Assembly: GCA_016718525.1 (NCBI GenBank)
Contig: JADKDD010000001.1
Span: forward strand, 930,001-994,000
From: Rhodocyclaceae bacterium
GTDB lineage: Bacteria; Pseudomonadota; Gammaproteobacteria; Burkholderiales; Rhodocyclaceae
Length of the DNA: 64,000 nt
Reading direction: 5' to 3'
In this document: positions 26,751-34,144 of the stretch, one piece after another
Layout of the letters: every line of letters begins with the position of its first letter
Position numbering within the stretch: position 1 is the first letter of the stretch
Position numbers and translations under genes: made by a program
The notes under the pieces: generated by a model
What the model was told of the DNA's origin: nothing
The model's database searches: none
What the model saw: only the letters and a program-made list of their open reading frames with translations

Positions 26751-27677
26751 TTAAGTCAGTGTGTCGATAAATTCTGCGAAGGCTGAAAGTACTTGCTCAG
26801 GCGCTTCAACTTGTGGATAGTGTCCGATCCCGGGAAGTTCGCGGATAAAGTGCTGCGTGCCAACGACCTGACGGAATCGCTCCACCATGTGGGCACCAGA
26901 GACCGGATCGCTGCTTCCGTTGATTAGCGCCAAGGGCATTCGTGCACCGAGTAACGCCCCAACCCAGCGTTCGCGAAACTGTTTGCGTTCGCGGATGTAA
27001 TTCAATAGCGGAGGTAACACCCGCAGACCATTACCATGATTCACTAGCTGCCAGACGGATTCGCTCAGCTGTGCATCGGGTTGCGTGGCCCGTCCAAATA
27101 CGGCGCAAAATGAGCGCATTAGTTTTCTTTTGGTTGTGAACCTGGCCAGTAAGGGTCCCAAGGGACCAGCCATCAATTTTTGAATCGGTCTTGCGTGATG
27201 CGTCTCTGGAAATAGTCCGCCGTTAAGCAAGGTGACCGAGTGGTAGCGAGTAGTGACTAGAGATTGGTCTCTGGCTAATAATTCCTGCACGACAGTATCG
27301 CCATAGTCATGTGCCAACACATGGCAGTTTTCCACTCCTGCGGATTGCATGACAGCTTCCATCAGGTCGGCCTGTTCGGCAATGGTGTAACGGTGCGGCC
27401 ACGGTTTGCTGCTAAACCCCATGCCGAGGAGATCGGCTGTCACCAGGCGAAATCTGGTGCTGAGTTTTGCCCACATGGGAAAATAATCCCAACTTGATGT
27501 CGGATAACCATGCACCAAAAGAAGAACGGGTTTCTTTGTTGCCGATACGTCATGGGTGAGACTGTCGATAACGAAAATTTGATAGCCCTGCCACGATTGG
27601 AACCGCCCTCGATCCATCCAGGCCTGCAGTTCAGCATTCAAGTCGTTCTCCTCGGGTAAATCTGTTGGCGCTGGCAC
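26751..27677 (-). CDS. Alpha/beta hydrolase, MEST/haloalkane dehalogenase-like
   Basis: A 308-aa alpha/beta-fold hydrolase. The oxyanion motif LLLVHGYPTSSWDYFPMW is near residue 52, the nucleophile elbow is LAHDYGDTVVQELL with Asp as nucleophile, and the catalytic His lies in LPGIGHYPQVEAPEQV. The HDYGD elbow is the form found in eukaryotic MEST/PEG1 and related bacterial proteins rather than serine esterases; with an Asp nucleophile, epoxide- or haloalkane-hydrolase chemistry is possible. No signal peptide is present. Convergent with hslR. Confidence 0.85.
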   Translation of the reverse strand: MPAPTDLPEENDLNAELQAWMDRGRFQSWQGYQIFVIDSLTHDVSATKKPVLLLVHGYPTSSWDYFPMWAKLSTRFRLVTADLLGMGFSSKPWPHRYTIAEQADLMEAVMQSAGVENCHVLAHDYGDTVVQELLARDQSLVTTRYHSVTLLNGGLFPETHHARPIQKLMAGPLGPLLARFTTKRKLMRSFCAVFGRATQPDAQLSESVWQLVNHGNGLRVLPPLLNYIRERKQFRERWVGALLGARMPLALINGSSDPVSGAHMVERFRQVVGTQHFIRELPGIGHYPQVEAPEQVLSAFAEFIDTLT

Positions 27678-27847
27678 TGTTTATGGAAACTCCAATTTGC
27701 GTCAGTGCTTCCTATCCAAATGCGGAAAGATCGTCACTTTAAGCGATACACCAAAGCTTGGCGAGTGACGAAATCCTTGGCGCAGTGTCGTCCGTTGAGC
27801 CTAGGCTGGGTGATACTCTCACTGATGGGTGAAATTCGGAGCGGGAA

Positions 27848-29200
27848 ATGGAAATGATGTTGGTCTTGATCGGCGGTCTTGCAATCGGTGGGGCTATGGT
27901 TTGGTTCGCGCTGTCGGCGCGTGTCCGCGATATGCAGCAACGCTTGACCATCGGAAATGAACAACTAACCGCATTACGCGATGAGAAGTCGGCACTGGCA
28001 ATTCGATGTGCGACCCTGCAGACCGAGTTGGAAAAGGACCAGGCGCTGTTTGCCGAGCGTCAAGCGACCCTGGAGGCGGCGCGCGAGAGCTTTGCAGATG
28101 CATTCAAAGTGATTTCAACGGATGCGCTGGCAAAGAACAATCAGTCCTTTCTCGAACTGGCTAAGGCTTCGCTGGAAGCGCAACAGGCGGTTGCGCGTGG
28201 CGAATTGGAAAAGCGCCAGCAGGCGATCGGCGAACTGGTGGCTCCGGTAAAGCTCACGCTTGAAAAATTTGATATTCAGATTCAGAGCATCGAGAAATCA
28301 CGCGTCGATGCCTATGCGACATTGACCGAGCAGGTGCGAGCGATGGCTGAAGCGCAAGTGGCATTACGCGCCGAAACCGGCAACCTGGTCAAAGCCCTGC
28401 GCGCGCCGCAAACGCGCGGGCGCTGGGGAGAATTGCAGCTCAAGCGGGTGGTCGAAATGGCTGGCATGCTTGACCATTGTGACTTCTACGAGCAGTCGAA
28501 CGTCACTACTGAAGATGGCCGCCTGCGGCCAGACATGATTGTGCGCCTGCCGGGCGGCAAGAATATCGTGGTCGATGCCAAAGCGCCATTAGCGGCTTAT
28601 CTTGAGGCGCTCGAAGCAACAGACGAGGAGGAGAAGAAGCGTAAGTTGCTTGATCATGCAAGGCAGGTGCGCGATCACTTGAAGAAATTGGGACAGAAAT
28701 CGTATTGGGAACAATTTCAACCATCGCCCGATTTTGTGGTTTTGTTTTTGCCGGGCGAAACCTTTTACTCGGCAGCGCTGGAGGCTGATCCCTCATTGAT
28801 TGAGGCCGGTGTCGATGCGAAAGTGATATTGGCGACACCAACCACGTTGATTGCACTCCTTCGTGCGGTTGCCTACGGCTGGACGCAGCAAGCGCTGACG
28901 GAAAATGCAGAAAGGATCAGTGCGCTTGGACGGGAGTTATACGAGCGTATTGCTGTGCTAACCGATCATTGGGCCGGAGTCGGCAAAAATCTGCAGGACG
29001 CGGTTTCGGCTTATAACAAGTCGGTCGCCTCGATGGAGCAAAGGGTGCTGGTCACTGCTCGCAAGTTTCGTGACTTGAAAGTGGCGCCGGAAGGCAAGGA
29101 GATTCGCGATCTTGGTCCGGTCGAATTGCTCCCGCGGGAGTTGCAGGCCGAAGAATTTATCGCCTCAACGGAACCCTCATCGGACAAGCTCACGTCATGA
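27848..29200 (+). CDS. rmuC: DNA recombination protein RmuC
   Basis: Predicted nuclease-fold protein that limits inversion recombination at short repeats. 450 aa. An N-terminal membrane segment (MMLVLIGGLAIGGAMVWFAL) is followed by a long coiled coil (residues about 25-170) and the RmuC core with the PD-(D/E)XK-like block RGRWGELQLKRVVEMAGM...GRLRPDMIVRLPGGKNIVVDAKAPL. The gene opens a DNA-repair cluster. GAGCGGGAAATGG precedes the start; a second ATG two codons on is equally possible. Confidence 0.93.
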   Translation: MEMMLVLIGGLAIGGAMVWFALSARVRDMQQRLTIGNEQLTALRDEKSALAIRCATLQTELEKDQALFAERQATLEAARESFADAFKVISTDALAKNNQSFLELAKASLEAQQAVARGELEKRQQAIGELVAPVKLTLEKFDIQIQSIEKSRVDAYATLTEQVRAMAEAQVALRAETGNLVKALRAPQTRGRWGELQLKRVVEMAGMLDHCDFYEQSNVTTEDGRLRPDMIVRLPGGKNIVVDAKAPLAAYLEALEATDEEEKKRKLLDHARQVRDHLKKLGQKSYWEQFQPSPDFVVLFLPGETFYSAALEADPSLIEAGVDAKVILATPTTLIALLRAVAYGWTQQALTENAERISALGRELYERIAVLTDHWAGVGKNLQDAVSAYNKSVASMEQRVLVTARKFRDLKVAPEGKEIRDLGPVELLPRELQAEEFIASTEPSSDKLTS

Positions 29201-29245
29201 GCCTCAACCTCGGCAAACTGACTTCCTTACTCTAGGAGGCAGTTC

Positions 29246-29356
29246 ATGTTTGCTCAAATTTCAACTTACCTGTTGCATCACGTTGATGCTGCTGTTTTTG
29301 TGTTTACGACCACGATTTGTGCTGTTGGTGCGCTGTTGCTGCCCCTGGTTGGCTGA
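29246..29356 (+). CDS. Putative 36-aa single-pass membrane micro-protein
   Basis: A short reading frame, MFAQISTYLLHHVDAAVFVF then TTTICAVGALLLPLVG, preceded by TAGGAGG, an almost perfect ribosome site, at 6-base spacing. The C-terminal half is hydrophobic enough for one membrane helix. It lies 45 bp after rmuC and ends 9 bp before the RecB-like nuclease gene, so it would be cotranslated in the repair operon. I do not recognise the family. The alternative is that the strong ribosome site is chance or serves a leader peptide. Confidence 0.5.
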   Translation: MFAQISTYLLHHVDAAVFVFTTTICAVGALLLPLVG

Positions 29357-29365
29357 GTTTGCCTG

Positions 29366-32167
29366 ATGTTGCGCAGCGATCTGCCGCTCACCCGTCTGAA
29401 TGAATTGCCTGGCGGTCCGGACACGGTTGTGCTTTGCCACAGCGCGCGATTGGCCACGGATTTGCGTCGCGCCCATGGGCTTTACCAGTCAGCGCATGGA
29501 ATGACGAGTTGGCAGGCGTTGCAAACGGCGACGCCAGCGCTGTGGCTGGATCATCTATGTTCCGGTGCCCTATTACGCGGTGAGATTCCGCCTGAAAATG
29601 TTCCTGGAATATTGCTGACCAAACTTCAGGAGCGTAGCTTGTGGGAAAAGGCAATTCGCGCCGATGCCCGGAATTCGTCCTGGGCGGCTGAGTTGTTTGA
29701 TATCAATGGCTTGGCACAGGCCGCGATGGATGCCGGCGCGCTGATGCAGACGTGGCGACTGGAGTTGCCCGAGGCGCTGCAAACCGAAGAGTGTCGGGCG
29801 TTTCTGCGCTGGCGGGACGCTGTTGTGGATGCCTGCCTGAAGAACGGGTGGTGCAGCAAAGTTCAGGCCCTGAAGTGGCAGACAGATTGCATAGCGCGTG
29901 GCGTGAGCGGACTACCGTTGCGAATCGGACTCGCTGGATTCTTGACCACCGATCCGGCGCTGTCGCGTTTGTTGATGGCGTTGGAGACTCGTGGTGTCGA
30001 ATTGTTCCGCTTCGATTTCTCCAAGGACAAGATTGCTACTGTGGCGTATCGCGAGCAAGCAGATACCAAGGCGGAATGTGTCGCTGCTGCCAAATGGGCG
30101 GCTGAGCTCGTGGGCAATGCCAAGAATGACTCCAGCGTGAAATCGCCGGTTCGGGTGCGCATCGCCGTGGCTGATTTGCCGGCCCGTCGGCGGACGCTCG
30201 AACTTGCGCTGGCTGACGCCTTGAATCCGGAGCGAATAGGTGCCGCATGGGCAGGGCATGAGGTGGATTACCAAATCCTTGGTTCGGATACGCTTGTCGA
30301 GCAGAGCTTGGTCGATGTCGGTTTGCGCTTATTGCACATGGTAATGAATCCACGGCGTATTTCTCAGGCTGAATTTGGTGCTTTGCTATGCGCCTGCGGT
30401 TGGTCGAGCGATATCAATGAAGCTGATGGCCGCGCCAGTCTTGAAGCCCGATTGCGCGAAATGTTGCCGCCGGAAACCAGTCTGGATCGTCTGCATCGAG
30501 CGATCGCGCGAGTTCAAGTGGAGTTTGGCATTCCGGTTCTTCTCGTTCATCTTGATTACATGCTGGAAACCACGAGGCAAATGCGCGCTGGTCTGAAACG
30601 GCAACTCCCCAGCATTTGGGCGGGACACTTCATCACTTTGCTCGAAGCGATTGGTTGGCCGGGTGAGCGTCAATTGATTTTCACGGAGCAGGCCGCCGTT
30701 AAAGCGCTTCGGGATGCCTTGACCAGTTTGAGCACTTTGGATGTGTTGCTGGGTCGCGTCGACGCTACTGAGGCGTTGCGTCAGTTGCAACGGCATTGTC
30801 GTGATCAGATCTTCCCAGCTCCGCGCCAAGCACCGGCCAGTGTTGAGGTCTGCAGTCTTGCCGATGCGGTCGCAGCGCCGGTCGACGCGTTATGGGTGAT
30901 GGGATTGAATGAAGCGGCGTGGCCGCCAGCAACACGACCCAACCCCTTGCTTCCTGCCGAATTGCAGCGACGTGCCGGTATTCCAGCAGCGAAGGCCGAG
31001 ATCCAAACTGCAATTGCACGCGAAATTCAATCGTTTTGGCAGATGAGCGCGGATCACGTAGTGTTCTCTTGGGCTGCACGCGAAGGCGAACGCGAACTTC
31101 GAGTGAGTCCGCTGCTAGCGGCGTTTGCAAGGGTTTCTCAAACCGATGCTGACCCGCCGAACAGTAGTACCAATCGCGACCATGGTCGCGCAACCGCGCG
31201 TGAGGCGACGAACTGCAATGACCTGCTGGAACGCGTATCTGACGCGCGCGCTCCGGCGCTGTCCGGGACAGAACGGGTCCGCGGTGGAACGCGCCTGTTG
31301 CAGGCGCAAGCGATATGCCCGGCGTGGGGGTTTTACCAATTTCGTCTGGGTGGCGGCGTGTTACCAGCACCAACTGGCGGCCTCGATGCAATGGCACGTG
31401 GGACGCTTTTGCACGGCGCACTGGAAGTCTTTTGGCGCGACCGCTCACAGACCGAATTGCTGGCGATGGATGAACCCACCTTTAGTGCGCAGGTCAGTTT
31501 TGCCGTGGAGCAAGCCTTAGCCGAATTTGACCGACGAGCAGTCGAGCCGATACCGCCGCGATTGCGGCAGCTCGAACATTCCCGCTTGCTGGCCCTGATC
31601 TCCAAATGGTTGCAGTTTGAAGCGCAGCGCACACCGTTTCGGGTCATCGCCTGCGAGGATGCTCACGAGCTGATGCTCGAAGGCTTGCGTGTCCGCGTGG
31701 TGGTTGACCGTGTTGACCAGCTGGAGGACGGACGCTTGGTCATCATTGACTACAAGAGTGGCAGAAAAATATCGGCAAACAGCTGGGCGAAATCAAGAAT
31801 TAGCGAACCGCAACTGCCGATCTATGCGGCGTTGGCGTTCCCCGAACAAGCGGTGGCCGGAGTGGTCCTGGCGCGGGTAACGATGGATGCCCCGGCCTTT
31901 ATCGGTGTGGCAGAGGATGAGGAACTATTGCCGCAGGTGAAAAGTTTGGAAGGACTGCGCAAGCTGTATCCGGAATACGAGTTCGCTGATTGGTCGGGCT
32001 TGCGACGGCTCTGGGCAGAGCGTCTGCACGTAGTTGCCGCGGAAGTCAAAGATGGTTGTGCGGCGGTGGTTTTTGGAAATGAAAGCGAAGTGAAGTATTG
32101 CGACGTATTACCGCTGCTCCGAATCGCCGAGCGACGTGCTCAATTTGAGGAACAGGGATTGAAATGA
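29366..32167 (+). CDS. RecB/AddB-like PD-(D/E)XK nuclease, betaproteobacterial DNA-repair type
   Basis: A 933-aa protein matching the probable DNA repair protein family found beside UvrD-type helicases in betaproteobacteria, analogous to AddB. The N-terminal two thirds is an inactivated helicase-like region (VMGLNEAAWPPATRPNPLLPAELQRRAGIP is typical). The C-terminal RecB nuclease has AMARGTLLHGALEVFW, VVDRVDQLEDGRLVIIDYKSG (metal Asp and Lys) and EPQLPIYAAL. A clean copy of the dispersed repeat is in frame at residues 665-671 (VLPAPTG) just before the nuclease domain. The RIO kinase gene follows after 16 bp and the helicase partner after that. Confidence 0.85.
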   Translation: MLRSDLPLTRLNELPGGPDTVVLCHSARLATDLRRAHGLYQSAHGMTSWQALQTATPALWLDHLCSGALLRGEIPPENVPGILLTKLQERSLWEKAIRADARNSSWAAELFDINGLAQAAMDAGALMQTWRLELPEALQTEECRAFLRWRDAVVDACLKNGWCSKVQALKWQTDCIARGVSGLPLRIGLAGFLTTDPALSRLLMALETRGVELFRFDFSKDKIATVAYREQADTKAECVAAAKWAAELVGNAKNDSSVKSPVRVRIAVADLPARRRTLELALADALNPERIGAAWAGHEVDYQILGSDTLVEQSLVDVGLRLLHMVMNPRRISQAEFGALLCACGWSSDINEADGRASLEARLREMLPPETSLDRLHRAIARVQVEFGIPVLLVHLDYMLETTRQMRAGLKRQLPSIWAGHFITLLEAIGWPGERQLIFTEQAAVKALRDALTSLSTLDVLLGRVDATEALRQLQRHCRDQIFPAPRQAPASVEVCSLADAVAAPVDALWVMGLNEAAWPPATRPNPLLPAELQRRAGIPAAKAEIQTAIAREIQSFWQMSADHVVFSWAAREGERELRVSPLLAAFARVSQTDADPPNSSTNRDHGRATAREATNCNDLLERVSDARAPALSGTERVRGGTRLLQAQAICPAWGFYQFRLGGGVLPAPTGGLDAMARGTLLHGALEVFWRDRSQTELLAMDEPTFSAQVSFAVEQALAEFDRRAVEPIPPRLRQLEHSRLLALISKWLQFEAQRTPFRVIACEDAHELMLEGLRVRVVVDRVDQLEDGRLVIIDYKSGRKISANSWAKSRISEPQLPIYAALAFPEQAVAGVVLARVTMDAPAFIGVAEDEELLPQVKSLEGLRKLYPEYEFADWSGLRRLWAERLHVVAAEVKDGCAAVVFGNESEVKYCDVLPLLRIAERRAQFEEQGLK
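31354..31379 (-). repeat. Repeat copy in frame within the RecB-like nuclease gene
   Basis: On the minus strand CGCCAGTTGGTGCTGGTAAC then ACGCCG, an almost perfect match. Read on the gene strand it encodes GVLPAPTG (residues about 664-671), in the linker before the PD-(D/E)XK nuclease domain. Confidence 0.82.
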
Positions 32168-32183
32168 GAAGGAAGCCGCGACA

Positions 32184-33038
32184 ATGAAAGTACCTAAGCG
32201 GATCGAGCCGCTGATCGATGAAGGCATGATTGACGAAGTGGTTCGTCAGTTGATGAGCGGGAAAGAAGCCAATGTGTATGTGGTGCGTTGTGGCGACGAT
32301 CTACGCTGTGCCAAGGTGTATAAGGATGCCGAGCACCGCAGTTTCAGCAAGAGTGCGAGCTATCAGGAAGGGCGCAAAGTAAAGAACAGCCGCCAGGCCA
32401 GAGCGATGGCCAAGGGTACGAAATTCGGGCGCAAGATGCAGGAAGAAGTCTGGCAAAACGCCGAAGTGGACGCGCTCTACCGCCTGGCCGCCGCAGGTGT
32501 GGCGGTACCGACACCCTATATCTGCTACGAAGGCGTGCTGTTGATGGAGCTGGTTACCGATGCCGAAGGTGATCCCGCGCCGCGACTCAACGATGTGGCT
32601 TTGTCGGACGAGCAAGCGGTTCAGTTACACGCCGAAATGCTGCATCAAGTGGTGGTGATGTTGTGCGCTGGAATCATTCACGGCGATTTATCCGAGTACA
32701 ACGTCTTGCTCGGCCAGAATGGTCTGGTGATCATTGATTTGCCGCAAGCCGTGAATGCTGCCGGAAACCTCGGTGCCGGCGCGATGCTGGAACGTGATGT
32801 GGCCAATCTGGCGAGCTATTTCGGTCGCTTTGCGCCTGAGTTATTGACCACCCAATACGGCAAAGAAATTTGGCGTCTTTACGAAGCCGGAAAGTTAAAA
32901 CCCGACACCGAGTTGACTGGAAAGATTGCGCTGGATACCCGGGTTGCAGATGTTGCCGCGGTGCTTGAAGAAGTCAATCTGGCCTTGAAAGCGGAAGCCG
33001 CGCGACAGCTTTTTCTCGCCGGTGAAAGTCCGTACTGA
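32184..33038 (+). CDS. RIO-family serine protein kinase
   Basis: A 284-aa RIO1-type atypical protein kinase. ATP-binding features are MSGKEANVYVVRCGDDLRCAKVYKDAEHRSF, with the Lys of the VAIK-like strand. The catalytic loop is GIIHGDLSEYNVLLG (Asp and Asn) and the metal-binding loop is LVIIDLPQAVNA (Asp). All catalytic residues are present. Bacterial RIO kinases have no settled role; the eukaryotic ones act in 40S maturation. Here it sits between the two subunits of a helicase-nuclease, 16 bp after one and 20 bp before the other, suggesting coexpression with DNA repair genes. Confidence 0.9.
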   Translation: MKVPKRIEPLIDEGMIDEVVRQLMSGKEANVYVVRCGDDLRCAKVYKDAEHRSFSKSASYQEGRKVKNSRQARAMAKGTKFGRKMQEEVWQNAEVDALYRLAAAGVAVPTPYICYEGVLLMELVTDAEGDPAPRLNDVALSDEQAVQLHAEMLHQVVVMLCAGIIHGDLSEYNVLLGQNGLVIIDLPQAVNAAGNLGAGAMLERDVANLASYFGRFAPELLTTQYGKEIWRLYEAGKLKPDTELTGKIALDTRVADVAAVLEEVNLALKAEAARQLFLAGESPY

Positions 33039-33058
33039 GTACCGATCGAACCGGAAAG

Positions 33059-34144
33059 ATGGAAACTTACGGCGCACCCTCTGCGGGGCACTTCCGGCCT
33101 GACGGCCTCCCTGTGTCATCAGCACCAACTGACAGTCTTTTAAAGGACGATGAAAAGAATCGTCAGCGGGCACTGGAGCTTGATTCTTTCATCGTGGAAG
33201 CGCCCGCCGGGGCAGGCAAGACCGAACTTTTGACCCAGCGCTATTTGCATTTGCTGGCGACGGTGGATTCGCCGGAAGAAATTATTGCGATCACATTCAC
33301 CAACAAGGCTGCCGGTGAAATGCGTAGCCGGATTCAGGAAAGTCTGTTGCTGGCAGCGCATGGTGTCGCGCCTGATCAGCCGCATAAGTTGATTACCTTT
33401 AGTTTGGCCAGCGCGGCGCTGAAGCGTTCTCGGGAACTGGGCTGGGACCTGCTGACTCATCCCGGTCGCATGCGACTGACCACGATTGATGCCTTGTGCG
33501 CGAGTCTGGCACGGCAAATGCCGCTGTTATCGCGTTTCGGTGCGCAGCCCGCAACCATCGAGGACGCAAGCCGCCATTATCTGGATGCGGCACAGCGCGC
33601 ACTGGAACATCTTGAAGGTGACGATGAATATGCCGAGACCGTAGCTGTCGCGCTGGACTATCTCGACAACGATACGACGCAATTGGCGGGCTTGCTGGCA
33701 CAAATGTTGGCGCGACGCGAACAATGGACGGAACTATCTGCTCTTGATGATCCTGAACTGGCCGTGGATGAAGCACTGCACGCTATGGTCGATAGCGAAT
33801 TGGTTCGAATTACTCGCGTGCTCGACGGTCAATGGCAAATCAGGGTGATGCCTTTAGCCAGATTTGCCTCGGCGAATTTGCATAATCAGGTTCTGGAAAA
33901 TTGGATAGCGCCTTTGGCGGCAGGCAACATTGAATTGACGCAATGGCGAGCAGTTGCAGACCTCTTGCTGACGCAAAAGGATGAGCCGCGCAAAACGGTG
34001 AACGTCAAGAATGGATTTCCGGCTGGCAAAGAGAGCAAGGCACAAAAAGGACGCGATGTTGGAGGTGCTGGCGGATCTCACTGCACCGCAAGTTCTGGCA
34101 TTGCAACGCATTCGCCGCTTGCCGCGTTTCACCCACGACAATGA
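33059..34144 (+). CDS. UvrD/RecB-like helicase, N-terminal fragment (frameshifted)
   Basis: First part of an AddA/UvrD-like superfamily 1 helicase. Walker A is IVEAPAGAGKTELLTQRYLHLL near residue 45; motif Ia is EIIAITFTNKAAGEMRSRI and motif Ib is MRLTTIDALCASLARQMPLLSRFG. The frame is homologous up to NGFPAGKESKAQK (34047) and then continues as unrelated sequence to 34144, while the homologous sequence resumes one base on in the frame of the next entry. The first 25 residues include a copy of the dispersed repeat (SSAPTD). It directly follows the RIO kinase gene. Functional only if the shift is a sequencing error or is bypassed. Confidence 0.8.
   Translation: METYGAPSAGHFRPDGLPVSSAPTDSLLKDDEKNRQRALELDSFIVEAPAGAGKTELLTQRYLHLLATVDSPEEIIAITFTNKAAGEMRSRIQESLLLAAHGVAPDQPHKLITFSLASAALKRSRELGWDLLTHPGRMRLTTIDALCASLARQMPLLSRFGAQPATIEDASRHYLDAAQRALEHLEGDDEYAETVAVALDYLDNDTTQLAGLLAQMLARREQWTELSALDDPELAVDEALHAMVDSELVRITRVLDGQWQIRVMPLARFASANLHNQVLENWIAPLAAGNIELTQWRAVADLLLTQKDEPRKTVNVKNGFPAGKESKAQKGRDVGGAGGSHCTASSGIATHSPLAAFHPRQ
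33113..33132 (-). repeat. Repeat copy at the N-terminus of the UvrD-like gene
   Basis: On the minus strand CAGTTGGTGCTGATGACACA; the final CGCCG of the consensus is lost. It encodes SSAPTD at residues 20-25, upstream of the helicase core, so the N-terminal extension is repeat derived. Confidence 0.7.

Noticed and set aside
29312..29340. GCTGTTGGTGCGCTGTTGCTG as a repeat copy
   Set aside because: Only GTTGGTG is shared; it lies in the micro-ORF and encodes a hydrophobic run.
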